Positions 26,005-35,478 of a stretch of DNA of 64,000 bases are shown one piece after another. Origin of the DNA: Pelomonas sp047654805 (lineage in GTDB: Bacteria; Pseudomonadota; Gammaproteobacteria; Burkholderiales; Burkholderiaceae_C). A program made the position numbers and the translations under genes. The notes beneath the pieces were generated by a model. It saw only the letters and a program-made list of their open reading frames with translations, ran no database searches and was not told the DNA's origin. Numbering within the stretch: the first letter of the stretch is position 1; the number at the start of each line of letters is the position of its first letter. The DNA is taken from the NCBI RefSeq assembly GCF_047654805.1, contig NZ_JASGIV010000001.1, positions 1,240,001 to 1,304,000 on the forward strand, in the 5' to 3' direction.

Positions 26005-26286
26005 ATGACGATGAGTGAAGTCGCCGCGGCCCTGATCGACGAGCGTGCGCTGTCCAAGCTGCGCTGGCGTTGCCGTCGGGGCCTGCTGGAGAACGATCTC
26101 TTCATCGAACGATTCTTTGCGCGCCACGCCAGCTCGGGCATCAGCGTCACGCAAGCCGAAGGCCTGACGATGCTGATGGACCTGGCCGACAACGACCTAT
26201 TGGACCTGTTGCTGCGCCGCAAGGAGCCCAGTGGTGAAATCGACACCGCTGCCGTGCGCGAAGTCCTAGCCGACCTGCGCACCTGA
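26005..26286 (+). CDS. sdhE: FAD assembly factor SdhE
   Basis: A 93-residue protein needed for covalent attachment of FAD to SdhA. The RGxxE motif is present in RRGLLENDLFIERFF, and the small five-helix fold length is right. It follows sdhB by five bases. A second ATG at 26011 is an equally possible start (91 residues); the ribosome site is weak for both, as expected for coupling to sdhB. Confidence 0.9.
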   Translation: MTMSEVAAALIDERALSKLRWRCRRGLLENDLFIERFFARHASSGISVTQAEGLTMLMDLADNDLLDLLLRRKEPSGEIDTAAVREVLADLRT

Positions 26287-26314
26287 TGCTTTTCAAAACC
26301 CAAAGGACCGAACC

Positions 26315-27625
26315 ATGACCCCGTCCGACGTCAAAGCCACCCTGTCGTTCTCCGACGGCAGCCCCTCGATGGACCTGCCCCTGTACAAGGGCACGATCGG
26401 TCCGGATGTCATCGACATCCGCAAGCTCTATGGCCAGACCGGCAAGTTCACCTATGACCCCGGCTTCCTGAGCACGGCGTCGTGCAACTCCACCATCACC
26501 TACATCGATGGCGACAAGGGCGAGCTGCTGTACCGCGGCTACCCCATCGAGCAGCTCGCGGTGAACTGCGACTACCTCGAAACCTGCTATCTGCTGCTGT
26601 ACGGAGAGCTACCCAACGAAAGCCAGAAGGCGGCCTTCGAGGACAAGGTCACTCGTCACACCATGGTGAACGAGCAGATGCAGTTCTTCCTGCGCGGCTT
26701 CCGCCGTGACGCCCACCCGATGGCCGTCATGACTGGCCTGGTGGGTGCGATGTCGGCCTTCTATCACGACAGCACCGACATCAATAACCCCGAGCACCGC
26801 GAGATCGCGGCGATCCGCCTGATCGCCAAGATGCCGACGCTGGTGGCCATGGCCTACAAGTACACCATCGGCCAGCCCTACATCTACCCGAAGAACGACC
26901 TCAGCTACGCCGGCAACTTCATGCGCATGATGTTTGCCACGCCCTGCGAGGAGTACAAGCCCAACGACGTGCTGGTGCGCGCGATGGACCGCATCTTCAC
27001 GCTGCACGCCGACCACGAGCAGAACGCGTCGACCTCGACCGTGCGCCTGTGCGGCTCGTCGGGCACCAACCCGTTCGCGGCCATCGCGGCTGGTGTGGCC
27101 TGCTTGTGGGGCCCCGCGCACGGTGGTGCCAACGAGGCCTGCCTGAACATGCTGGGCGACATCCAGAAGCAGGGCGGCGTGGCCCGCATCGGTGACTTCA
27201 TCAGCAAGGTCAAGGACAAGAACTCCGGCGTCAAGCTGATGGGTTTCGGCCACCGCGTCTACAAGAACTACGACCCGCGCGCAAAGCTGATGCGCGAGAC
27301 CTGCCACGAGGTGCTGGCCGAACTGGGCCTGCAGAACGACCCGCTGTTCGAGCTGGCCATGAAGCTGGAGCAGATCGCGCTGGAAGACGAGTACTTCGTC
27401 GCCCGCAAGCTCTACCCGAACGTGGACTTCTACTCGGGCATCGTGCAGCGCGCCATCGGCATTCCCGTGCCGCTGTTCACCGCCATCTTCGCGCTGGCCC
27501 GCACGGTCGGCTGGATTGCCCAGCTCAATGAGATGATCGGCGACCCCGAGTACAAGATCGGCCGTCCGCGTCAGCTGTTCGTCGGCGCCACCCCGCGCGA
27601 CGTCAAGCCCATCGCCCAGCGCTGA
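26315..27625 (+). CDS. gltA: citrate synthase
   Basis: A 436-residue type II (hexameric, NADH-sensitive type) citrate synthase, the entry step of the TCA cycle. Seen: YDPGFLSTASCNSTITYIDG, the catalytic histidines in ADHEQNASTSTVRL and FGHRVYKNYDPRA, and the aspartate in the region NVDFYSG. It ends the sdh operon and carries AAAGGA before its ATG. The strong terminator 20 bases after the stop closes the unit. Confidence 0.97.
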   Translation: MTPSDVKATLSFSDGSPSMDLPLYKGTIGPDVIDIRKLYGQTGKFTYDPGFLSTASCNSTITYIDGDKGELLYRGYPIEQLAVNCDYLETCYLLLYGELPNESQKAAFEDKVTRHTMVNEQMQFFLRGFRRDAHPMAVMTGLVGAMSAFYHDSTDINNPEHREIAAIRLIAKMPTLVAMAYKYTIGQPYIYPKNDLSYAGNFMRMMFATPCEEYKPNDVLVRAMDRIFTLHADHEQNASTSTVRLCGSSGTNPFAAIAAGVACLWGPAHGGANEACLNMLGDIQKQGGVARIGDFISKVKDKNSGVKLMGFGHRVYKNYDPRAKLMRETCHEVLAELGLQNDPLFELAMKLEQIALEDEYFVARKLYPNVDFYSGIVQRAIGIPVPLFTAIFALARTVGWIAQLNEMIGDPEYKIGRPRQLFVGATPRDVKPIAQR

Positions 27626-27645
27626 TCGGCTCTCGCCTCATCGCG

Positions 27646-27679
27646 AACCCCTCGGTCTCCCCGAGGGGTTCTTTCATTT
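27646..27679 (+). terminator. rho-independent terminator after gltA
   Basis: The perfect 10-bp stem AACCCCTCGG/CCGAGGGGTT (27646-27655 with 27661-27670), 5-base loop, is followed by CTTTCATTT. Confidence 0.9.
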
Positions 27680-27688
27680 GGAGACTGG

Positions 27689-28609
27689 ATGACCGCACCT
27701 GAGATCCTCGTCCTCGGCAGCGTCAACCGCGACCTCATCGTGCATGCGCCGCGCCTGCCGCTGCCGGGTGAGACGCTGCGCGGCCAGCGATTTGGCTCGT
27801 GCCTCGGTGGCAAGGGTGCCAACCAGGCAGTGGCCGCGGCACGGCTCGGTGCCCGCGTGGCGCTGGCGGCGCGTGTGGGCCTGCTGGAGAACGGCGCGGC
27901 CATGGTGGCGCAGCTGACGGGGGAGGGCGTCGACGTGCGAGCCATCGCACAGCCCGCCGACGAGGTGCCCGGCGTGGCCCTCATCGTCGTCGGCGCCGAG
28001 GATGCGGAGAACCAGATCGTCACCGTCGCTGGCTCCAACGGTACGCTGCCGCTGGAGCAGGTGGAGGCACTGGAGCTGGACGGCCTTTGCTGGTTGGTGG
28101 CTCAGCAGGAGTTGCCGCTGGCAAGCGTGGCGCGCGCGTTCGAGCGTGCCCATGCGGCCGGCGTGAAGACCCTGCTGAATGCAGCGCCCTTTCGCCCTGG
28201 CTGCGAGGCCCTGCTACCGCATGTCGACCTGCTGGTCGTCAACGCGCTGGAAGCCCAGGCCCTGGTGACGACGCTGGGCGGCGGTGCGGCCGATCCAGAG
28301 ACGCTGGCCCGCACCCTGCGTGCCAAGGGGCCGGCGGCCGTGCTCGTCTCTCTGGGCGCCGAAGGCCTGTGCTGGGTCGATGCGCAAGGCACGCTGAGCG
28401 TGCCTGCACTGCCCGTGAAGGCCGTCGACACCGTCGGTGCCGGCGACACCCTCGTCGGCGCTCTCGTTACGGCGCTGGCCGAAGGCCGGCCCATCGCCAA
28501 CGCGCTGGCCTTTGCCCAGGCAGCCGCGGCGCTGGCCGTGTCCCGTTCAGGCGTGCAGGATGCAATGCCGCGCCGCGCCGAAGTCGAGAAGCTGCTCATC
28601 AAGAACTGA
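27689..28609 (+). CDS. ribokinase (PfkB family)
   Basis: A 306-residue sugar kinase of the ribokinase branch. The N-terminal signature GSVNRDLIV, the substrate motif GGKGANQA (40-47) and the C-terminal catalytic and anion-hole motif VDTVGAGDTLVGAL are all intact. It would phosphorylate ribose or another nucleoside-derived sugar. It is followed by an MTA/SAH-deaminase-like gene after 21 bases, which fits nucleoside salvage. The start is only 10 bases after the gltA terminator, so its promoter must overlap that region or the genes depend on readthrough. Confidence 0.88.
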   Translation: MTAPEILVLGSVNRDLIVHAPRLPLPGETLRGQRFGSCLGGKGANQAVAAARLGARVALAARVGLLENGAAMVAQLTGEGVDVRAIAQPADEVPGVALIVVGAEDAENQIVTVAGSNGTLPLEQVEALELDGLCWLVAQQELPLASVARAFERAHAAGVKTLLNAAPFRPGCEALLPHVDLLVVNALEAQALVTTLGGGAADPETLARTLRAKGPAAVLVSLGAEGLCWVDAQGTLSVPALPVKAVDTVGAGDTLVGALVTALAEGRPIANALAFAQAAAALAVSRSGVQDAMPRRAEVEKLLIKN

Positions 28610-28630
28610 ATCCCACCAGGAGAACAAGAG

Positions 28631-29941
28631 ATGTCCCAGACCCTGCTGCTGCCCCGCTGGCTGCTGACCATGAAGGCCGGCGAGAACACGCTGGAGAACC
28701 ATGCGCTGCTCATCGATGGCGAGCGCATCGCCGCCATCGGCCCGCGGGTCGACCTGCTGGCGAAGTACCCGCAGGCCCAGCGCATCGAGCTGCCCGAGCA
28801 GATCCTCATTCCAGGCCTCATCAACGGTCACGCGCATTCGGCCATGACGCTGCTGCGCGGCGTCGCCGACGACGTTCCGCTGATGGACTGGCTGCAGAAC
28901 CACATCTGGCCGCTGGAGAAGAAGTGGGTCAGCGAGGACTGGACCTATCTGGGCTCCAAGCTGGCTGCCGCCGAAGGCCTGCGCAGCGGCACGACCTACA
29001 TCAACGACATGTACTTCTTCCCGACCGCGATGGCCCGCGCCGCGGTCGACTCGGGCGTGCGTGCCGCCGTGTCGATGAACGTCATCGACTTCCCCACCGG
29101 CTATGCGTCGGGTCCGGACGACTACATCGCCAAGGGCGTCGCCGCCTACGAGCAGTACAAGGGCGAGAAGCTGCTGGACTGGACCAGTGCGCCACACGCA
29201 CCCTACACGGTCTCGGACGAGACCTTCGTCAAGCTGCGCGACCTTGCCGAGAAGCTGGACATTCAGATGCACTGCCATATCCACGAAACGGCAGGCGAGG
29301 TGTCTGATGGCCTCAAGGCCCATGGCGTGCGTCCCATCGCCCGCCTGGACAAGCTGGGCCTGTTCAACGAGCGGATGATCGCCGTGCACATGGTCCACCT
29401 CGACGAAGCCGAAATCGAGTTGATGGCGAAGAAGGGCGTGCACCTCGTGCACAACCCCAACTCCAACCTGAAGCTGGCCTCCGGCGTCATGCCGCTGAAG
29501 GCGCTGGAGGCGGCTGGTGTCAACACCATCCTCGGCACCGATGGTGCAGCCTCCAACAACCGTCTGGACATGTTCGGCGAGATCCGCTCGGCGGCTCTGC
29601 TGGCTAAGGGCATCACCGGCGACCCGACCGTGGCTTCGGCCCGAACGGCGCTGGAGATGGCCACCATCCGCGCCGCCAAGGCGATGGGCCGCGCCGACGA
29701 CCTGGGCTCCCTGGAAGTGGGCAAGCTGGCCGACATCGTCGCCGTCTCCCTGGACAGTATCGAGTGCCAGCCGGTCTACAACGCGGCCGCGCAGCTGGTC
29801 TACGTGGCCGGTCGCGAGCAGGTCAGCAATGTCTGGGTCGGCGGCCGCCAACTGCTGCGGGATCGCCTGCCCACCACCATCGACGTGCCCGCGCTGCTGG
29901 CCGAAGTGCGCGAAGTCGTCGGTCGCATGCAAGCCGGCTGA
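28631..29941 (+). CDS. TRZ/ATZ amidohydrolase, MTA/SAH deaminase-like
   Basis: A 436-residue metal-dependent amidohydrolase. The first metal motif is NGHAHSAMTL (His67, His69). The others are CHIHETAGE, VHMVHLDEAE and the catalytic aspartate in LGTDGAASNN. This is the pattern of 5-methylthioadenosine/S-adenosylhomocysteine deaminases; chloro-triazine hydrolases share the fold. AGGAGA precedes the ATG. Position after a ribokinase favours a nucleoside substrate. Confidence 0.85.
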   Translation: MSQTLLLPRWLLTMKAGENTLENHALLIDGERIAAIGPRVDLLAKYPQAQRIELPEQILIPGLINGHAHSAMTLLRGVADDVPLMDWLQNHIWPLEKKWVSEDWTYLGSKLAAAEGLRSGTTYINDMYFFPTAMARAAVDSGVRAAVSMNVIDFPTGYASGPDDYIAKGVAAYEQYKGEKLLDWTSAPHAPYTVSDETFVKLRDLAEKLDIQMHCHIHETAGEVSDGLKAHGVRPIARLDKLGLFNERMIAVHMVHLDEAEIELMAKKGVHLVHNPNSNLKLASGVMPLKALEAAGVNTILGTDGAASNNRLDMFGEIRSAALLAKGITGDPTVASARTALEMATIRAAKAMGRADDLGSLEVGKLADIVAVSLDSIECQPVYNAAAQLVYVAGREQVSNVWVGGRQLLRDRLPTTIDVPALLAEVREVVGRMQAG

Positions 29942-29951
29942 CGCCACCGCC

Positions 29952-30977
29952 ATGCCCAGTCCCGCGCACCGCAGGCGGGCTACCGGCCGGGTCACGCTGG
30001 CCGACGTGGCTCAGGCCGCGGGCGTCAGTCCCATCACCGTGTCGCGGGCCCTGCGCGGCGAGCGCGCCGTCGCGGCCGAGCTCAGCGACCGCGTCCACGC
30101 TGCTGCCGCGGCGCTGGGCTACGTGCCCGACTCGGCTGCCCGCGCACTGGCCTCCAGCCGCAGCAGCCTCGTGGTGGTGCTCATCCCCAAGCTCAGCAAC
30201 ACGTTGTTTGTGGAGTTGCTGGACGCGGTGCAGAACGCGCTGGTACCGGCCGGCTACCAGACGCTGATCGGAATTACCCACTACGACGCGGGTAAGGAGG
30301 AGGCGGCGCTGCGCAGCTTCCTGGCCCACAGGCCGGCCGGCCTCATCGTCACCGGCAGCCATCGCAGCCCGGCGGCAACAGCCCTGATCGAAGGCAGCGG
30401 CGTACCCTGCGTTCGAGTGATGGAAGTGGGCGAGGAGGCCGGGGGCTACAGCGTGGGCTTCTCGCAGCGGGATGCCGGCCGGGCCATCACGCAACAGCTG
30501 CTGGACAGCGGCCGACGTCGCATCGCCTATGTGGCCGCCCAGCTGGACCCGCGCACGCTTGAGCGCGGCGAGGGCTATGAAGCGGCGCTGGCCCATATGG
30601 GCCTCGCGGACCACGTGCACAAGGTGCTGAGTGCCGAGCCCTCGTCCATGGCGCTGGGCTGCGCGATGCTGGAGCGTGTGCTGCGCGAGGCGCCGGACAC
30701 CGATGCCATCTTCTTCTGCAACGATGACCTGGCTCAGGGGGCGCTGCTGGCAGCGCTGCGGCTGGGCATCGCGGTGCCAGAACGTCTGGCGGTAGCCGGC
30801 TTCAACGACCTGCCCGGCAGCGATCAGATGGTGCCGCCGCTAACCACCGTGGCCACTCCGCGCCGCGAGGTCGGCGAGCAGGCGGCGCAGATGCTGATGA
30901 AGCTGATGCGCGGCGAGCCGGTGCAGACGCCGCACCTGGATTTGGGGTTCCGGGTCGTGCGGCGTGCTTCAGCCTAG
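29952..30977 (+). CDS. LacI-family regulator, gluconate-repressor (GntR) type
   Basis: A 341-residue repressor. The N-terminal HTH (VTLADVAQAAGVSPITVSRALRG) precedes a periplasmic-binding-protein-like effector domain. The stretch RRIAYVAAQLDPRTLERGEGYEAAL and the C-terminal LDLGFRVV resemble E. coli GntR, the gluconate repressor. It starts 10 bases after the deaminase. The facing operon has gluconokinase, so gluconate is the probable inducer. An IS element sits directly at its TAG stop, leaving the coding sequence unchanged. Confidence 0.88.
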   Translation: MPSPAHRRRATGRVTLADVAQAAGVSPITVSRALRGERAVAAELSDRVHAAAAALGYVPDSAARALASSRSSLVVVLIPKLSNTLFVELLDAVQNALVPAGYQTLIGITHYDAGKEEAALRSFLAHRPAGLIVTGSHRSPAATALIEGSGVPCVRVMEVGEEAGGYSVGFSQRDAGRAITQQLLDSGRRRIAYVAAQLDPRTLERGEGYEAALAHMGLADHVHKVLSAEPSSMALGCAMLERVLREAPDTDAIFFCNDDLAQGALLAALRLGIAVPERLAVAGFNDLPGSDQMVPPLTTVATPRREVGEQAAQMLMKLMRGEPVQTPHLDLGFRVVRRASA

Positions 30978-31802
30978 GGCCTGTTAACACTAATTGCACC
31001 AAAGCAATTGGGCTGCGACAGTGAGTGCATGGAGATCACAGCAGCCCAATTCGCGCAGATCGAGCACTGCTTGCCGCTGCAACGCGGCAACGTCAGCCTG
31101 TCGAATCTGCAGGTGTTGAATGCCATCCTTTACGTTGCTGAGCACGGCTGCAAATGGCGCGGCTTGCCCAAGCGCTTCGGCAACTGGCATACGATCTACA
31201 CGCGCATGAGCCGCTGGGCAAAGTCGGGCGTTTTGGACCGGACCTTCGAGCAATTGCAGCAGGCGCAGATCGTGCAGATCAAGATTGAAGCGGTGTCGCT
31301 GGACAGCACCAGCGTCAAGGTGCACCCCGATGGCACCGGCGCGCCAAAAAAAACGGTCCGCAAGCTATCGGCAAATCCCGTGGTGGGTGGAACACCAAAA
31401 TCCATCTCGTCGCGGCGGACGCGCGCACGGCCATAACCTTCTCGCTGTCACCAGGGCAGGCGCACGATGCTCCCGAGGGGCGAGCTCTGCTGAAGCGGCT
31501 CGGTGCGCCCAATCGGCCTTTGCATCTGTTGATGGATCGCGCCTACGAGGGCAACGAAACTCGGCAGCTCGCACTCGACCTGGGGTTCATCCCTGTCGTG
31601 CCGCCCCTGAGCACGCGCATCGAGCCCTGGGAGTACGACCGCGAGATGTACAAGCGCCGCAATGAAGTCGAGCGCCTGTTCCGCCGCCTCAAGGGCTATC
31701 GCCGAATCTTCTCCCGCTTCGAGAAGCTCGACATCATGTTCACCGCCTTCATCAGCTTCGCTCTGATCGCTGACGGATTGCGTTTGTGTTAACAGGCCCT
31801 AG
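30974..31802. mobile_element. IS5-family (IS427-like) insertion sequence with CTAG duplication
   Basis: The 821-bp element (30978-31798) has 13-bp perfect inverted ends GGCCTGTTAACAC (30978-30990 and, reversed, 31786-31798). It is flanked by CTAG on both sides (30974-30977 and 31799-31802), read as a 4-bp target duplication. The perfect ends and intact frames indicate a recent insertion. It lies between the convergent lacI-type and GH94 genes. Confidence 0.9.
31029..31792 (+). CDS. IS5/IS427-type transposase, two frames joined by -1 frameshift
   Basis: Frame A (31029-31436) holds the N-terminal DUF4096-like part and the first catalytic aspartate (Asp92, SLDSTSVKVH). Frame B runs on to the stop at 31790-31792 and holds the second aspartate (LLMDRAYEG) and the glutamate (RRNEVERLFRRLKGYRRI). 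At 31346-31353 is a run of eight A; slipping back one base there joins ...GAPKK to NGPQAIGKSRGGWNTKIHL and gives one 254-residue DDE transposase. Programmed frameshifting at such A-runs is known for the IS427 group, so this is probably not a broken gene. Confidence 0.87.
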
Positions 31803-34124
31803 CTCGACGTCCAGGCGGTACTCGCGGCCGGATTCGATACCGCGCACCAGGCCGTCGGGCAGTGGCTGGCCGTCCAGCAGCACACGGGCCTGACCTGTGC
31901 GGCGCACCAGCAGCAAGAAGCGAGCGCCCCGGAACTCGCGCTCGGCGCTGAGCCGGTCCCATCCTGACGGCAGCAGCGGCCGCACCAGCAGTCCCTGGGC
32001 GCACCCGCGCAGGCCGCACAGCCCCTCGATGACGCTGCGATAGGCCCAGGCCGCCGTGCCGGTGTTGAACAGCTGGCTGGAGCGCCCGGCCGTGCGCGGG
32101 TACTGGCGGTGCGCGCCCCGGTAGTAGTTGGGGATGAAGACGGGGAGTTGCCCCCGCCGCAGCAGGTCGGCCTCTTCCGGTCCCGGAATCATGCGGCGTA
32201 GAGCGTGCCACGCGCGGTCGCCCTCGCCCGCGTCATAGAGGGCATGAACGTAGAAGCTGGCTGCGTGGTTGTAGACGGCGCCGTTCTCGGCCGAACCCGG
32301 GTGCTTCTGCGTGACGCGGCCCACGTCGTCGCGCATGCGGGAGTAGGGCGGGTTGAACATCGCCACGCCGTGCGGCGTGTCGAGCTGGGCCTCGATGGCG
32401 GCGAGCATCTTCCGGCGTTGCTCATCGTCGGCCGCGCCGCTGAGCAGGGCCCAGGACTGTGGATTCAGGTAGATGCGACCCTCGGTGTCGGTGCTGATGC
32501 CGAACTTGACGCCGTCGTCCGTGATGCCGCGCGCGAACCAGTCGCCGTCCCACAGGTGGCGGTTGGCAGCGTCGTTCAGCTCCTGCGCGGCGGTGCGCCA
32601 ACGCCCAGCGCCTTCGGTGCGGCCCGCGTCGGCACTGAGACCTGCCCACAGCTTCATGGCGTAGGCCGCGGCCACCGTCAGCCAGCCGGACACGCCGCGA
32701 CCCTTGTAGCCCACCATGTTCATTGGGTCGCACCAGTCGCCCTGGGCGATGAAGCTCAGGCCGCGTGCGTCGCGATCCTGGTGCAGCCAGGCCATGGCGG
32801 CATCCAGGCGCTGAGCGACCGTAAGGCCGTTCACCGACTCATCCAGCAGTGCGAAGTCGCCGGTTTCGTCGAGATAGGCCTGCAGGCAGACGGGCAGCCA
32901 CACGCAGTGGTCCGTGTGTGGCACCTGGTTGATGTACTTCAGCTCAGCACCTTCGATCAGCAGGACGCCGTCGGGCATGGCTCCGTTGTCATGCTGCTGG
33001 CCCAGCGCATGCAGCAGCGCGCCGCGCGTGACGGCCGGCGCGATGTAGGCCATGCCCAGGTTGTCCTGAAGGTAGTTGCGAGTCTGCGGGTCAGTACTGA
33101 GGCGGTTGACGTCGCCGTGATAGAAGACCTGGCGCGGCAGCCAGTGGTTGACGAAGCGGTCGAAGTCGGCATCCGGTGTCGTGATGCGCAGGCAGCCGCG
33201 GCCGCCGTCGATGTAGTCCGCGTAGGCTGCGCGGGTGCGGGCGAAGCCGGCCTCGCTGAGGTAGGTGCTGCGCATCCGGGCGATCTCCGCGTCGTCCAGA
33301 GCGGGGCCGAACAGGAATCGGTAGGTCTCGCGCCGGTGGGGTTGCAGCGCCAGCCGGTACTGCACGCAGGCCGCCGGCGTCTCGTAGCGGGCATCGCCAT
33401 CGGCCAGCCGTTCCTCCTGCAGCGCGGCGGGCGCATGCAGCCCGCCTTCGCCTTCGAACGCTGCCTGGCTGGCTTCCCAGGCGTCGGGCGCTCGCTCGCA
33501 GAGGAAGTAGGTCTTGTCCTTGAGCTGCAGATTCTTGAAATAGTCCGCCACCTTCTGATACGGCGTCACGCTGCTGGCCACGATGCCGCCGAGGTCGCCC
33601 CGCCATTCGGCAGACTGGTTCATCCAAGACATGGCGCCGATGGGAAAGTAGGGCACGACACTGAGGCGCCGTGCGCGACCCGACAGGTCGGTGACGTGCA
33701 GTTCCCACAGTTCGACGACGTCGTCGGTGGGCAGGCCCAGCGTCATCTCTACGCGCAGCTCCAGGTGCTCCACGGTCCAGCCCAGCTCATGCCGGCCGGC
33801 CGTGAAGCGGAAGCTGTCGAGGGGGGCGCGCACCGGTTCGTAGGGGGCCGAGAACAGCTCGCCCGAGTCCTCGTCCTTCACGTAGACGAAGCGCCCGGGA
33901 TGGTGGGCGTAGTAGGCCTGCTCCGGTTGCATGAAGGTCCTGGCCTCCAGGTTGGGTGCATGCGCGTACTTGGCTGGTTCGGGCTGCATGAACTGCGCAG
34001 TGGCGTAGCCGCGGCAGGTGACCTGGATCATCATGCGGCGGTTCCACAGGAAGCCGCCGGCCAGGGGCATCGCGGTCGGACTGTTCAGTTCGCAGCGTGC
34101 GCCGCCGTCGAGGTGATTGAGCAT
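31752..34124 (-). CDS. GH94 phosphorylase, probable cellobionate phosphorylase, C-terminus altered by IS
   Basis: A 790-residue glycoside phosphorylase of family GH94, with N-terminal beta-sandwich then an (alpha/alpha)6 barrel. The candidate general acid is Asp466 in QGDWCDPMNM. GH94 enzymes split beta-glucosides with phosphate to glucose-1-phosphate. Pairing with gluconokinase and a gluconate-type regulator points to cellobionate (glucosyl-gluconate) as substrate; cellobiose is the alternative. Residues 777-790 (PVNTNAIRQRSERS) come from the IS; before insertion the protein would have ended after Gly776 at a TGA overlapping the lacI-type gene. It starts four bases after the transporter gene. 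Confidence 0.85.
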   Translation of the reverse strand: MLNHLDGGARCELNSPTAMPLAGGFLWNRRMMIQVTCRGYATAQFMQPEPAKYAHAPNLEARTFMQPEQAYYAHHPGRFVYVKDEDSGELFSAPYEPVRAPLDSFRFTAGRHELGWTVEHLELRVEMTLGLPTDDVVELWELHVTDLSGRARRLSVVPYFPIGAMSWMNQSAEWRGDLGGIVASSVTPYQKVADYFKNLQLKDKTYFLCERAPDAWEASQAAFEGEGGLHAPAALQEERLADGDARYETPAACVQYRLALQPHRRETYRFLFGPALDDAEIARMRSTYLSEAGFARTRAAYADYIDGGRGCLRITTPDADFDRFVNHWLPRQVFYHGDVNRLSTDPQTRNYLQDNLGMAYIAPAVTRGALLHALGQQHDNGAMPDGVLLIEGAELKYINQVPHTDHCVWLPVCLQAYLDETGDFALLDESVNGLTVAQRLDAAMAWLHQDRDARGLSFIAQGDWCDPMNMVGYKGRGVSGWLTVAAAYAMKLWAGLSADAGRTEGAGRWRTAAQELNDAANRHLWDGDWFARGITDDGVKFGISTDTEGRIYLNPQSWALLSGAADDEQRRKMLAAIEAQLDTPHGVAMFNPPYSRMRDDVGRVTQKHPGSAENGAVYNHAASFYVHALYDAGEGDRAWHALRRMIPGPEEADLLRRGQLPVFIPNYYRGAHRQYPRTAGRSSQLFNTGTAAWAYRSVIEGLCGLRGCAQGLLVRPLLPSGWDRLSAEREFRGARFLLLVRRTGQARVLLDGQPLPDGLVRGIESGREYRLDVELGPVNTNAIRQRSERS

Positions 34125-34128
34125 GGCG

Positions 34129-35475
34129 TCAGGGAAGGGATTTGCGGGCGGCCAGGTCGGCCTGGATGCGCGCCATCGTCGGGTTGTCCAGCGTGTAGAA
34201 GACCATGAGGGCCGCAGCTGCCAGCGTGAAGGCGGCCGGGATCACGGACATCAGCCAGACGATGCCAGCCTGTGAGGCAGCCGACTGAGCGGCGTTCGGC
34301 ACGTAGCCCAGCGACGTGAACAGAGCGCCGATGACGCCGACGGCGACTGCCGTGCCCAGCTTCTGCGCGAAGGAGGATGCAGCGAAGGTCATGGCCGTGG
34401 CACGGCGGCCATTGCGCCATTCGTTGAAATCGGCGGCGTCGGCCAACATCGAGAAGCTCAGCGGCGACTTCGGCCCGAGTGCCAGGCCCAGCGCGATTTG
34501 CAGTGCATACATCAGCCAGATCTGGTCGGCTTCCACCAGCAGGAAAGCGGCCGACAGCGCGGTGGACAGCAGCATCAGCCCAATCAGCAGCCTGCGCTTG
34601 TCGATGAATCGTGTGAGCAGCGGCGTGCAGGCCGTGCCCGCGGCTGCGGCCAGCAGGTAGGCCGGCACGAAGGTGGCCAACAGCTCGGGCCGGTTGACCA
34701 CGTACTTGAAGTAGTAGGCCGCGCTGCTCATGCGCAGCGTGATGCTGCCCATGATGATGAGCGCCAGGAAGAACAGCAGGATCCAGGGCAGGCTGGTGCG
34801 TAGGTCGCGCAGGTCCTGCCGCACGCTGGACGGCTTGGCCTGCACCGACTGCACGCGCTCGGTCGTCGTGCGGAAGGTGATGGCGAAGATGGCCGCGGCG
34901 GCCACGCCCCAGCACGCCATGGTCAGCGTCCAGCCGAGTGCGGGGTCTCCGTCGCCCAGCCAGGGCACCAGGCGGGGCGATGCGGCGGTGACGATCGTGC
35001 CGCCCGCGAAGCCGGCGACGAAGCGCGATGCGTTGATCGCGTTGCGCTCGCGCGCGTCACCGGTGATGACGCCCGATAGCGCGCTGTAGGGCAGGTTGAT
35101 GCCGGTGTAGACCGTCATCAGCAGCAGGTAGGTCACATACGCCCAGGCCAGCTTGCCGGTCGGGCCGAAATCGGGTGTGGAGTACGTCAGTACGCCGACG
35201 ATGGCGAGCGGCAGGGGCAGAAAGAGTAGATAGGGCCGGAACTTGCCCCAGCGCGTCCGCGTGCGGTCGGCGAGCGCACCGATCAGCGGATCGGTGAAGG
35301 CATTGAAGATCTTCACGACGAAGAGCATGGTCGCGGCCGCCGCCGCCGTGATGCCGAAGATGTCCGTGTAGAAGATCAGCAGGAAGGTGGAGATGTTGGT
35401 CCAGTAGAAGTTGAACCCCATGTCGCCCAGCCCGTAGCCGACGATCTCGCGTGGGGTGAGGCGGCTCCCGGTCAT
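34129..35475 (-). CDS. GPH-family sugar transporter (MelB-like)
   Basis: A 448-residue cation symporter with 12 predicted membrane segments. Family motifs: REIVGYGLGDMGFNFYW at the N-terminus, DPLIGALADRTRTRWGKFRPYLLF in loop 2-3 and LPYSALSGVI. Such proteins import glycosides with Na+ or H+. Between gntK (3-base gap) and the GH94 gene (4-base gap), it should import the disaccharide acid that the phosphorylase splits. Confidence 0.9.
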   Translation of the reverse strand: MTGSRLTPREIVGYGLGDMGFNFYWTNISTFLLIFYTDIFGITAAAAATMLFVVKIFNAFTDPLIGALADRTRTRWGKFRPYLLFLPLPLAIVGVLTYSTPDFGPTGKLAWAYVTYLLLMTVYTGINLPYSALSGVITGDARERNAINASRFVAGFAGGTIVTAASPRLVPWLGDGDPALGWTLTMACWGVAAAAIFAITFRTTTERVQSVQAKPSSVRQDLRDLRTSLPWILLFFLALIIMGSITLRMSSAAYYFKYVVNRPELLATFVPAYLLAAAAGTACTPLLTRFIDKRRLLIGLMLLSTALSAAFLLVEADQIWLMYALQIALGLALGPKSPLSFSMLADAADFNEWRNGRRATAMTFAASSFAQKLGTAVAVGVIGALFTSLGYVPNAAQSAASQAGIVWLMSVIPAAFTLAAAALMVFYTLDNPTMARIQADLAARKSLP

Positions 35476-35478
35476 GGC

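Noticed and set aside
31029..31792. Transposase as a pseudogene with a frameshift
   Set aside because: The shift lies at an A8 run, and both frames together give a complete DDE enzyme, as in IS427-type elements with programmed frameshifting.
32205..34208. 667-codon open frame antisense to the GH94 gene
   Set aside because: Shadow of the GH94 frame; no ribosome site and no motif.
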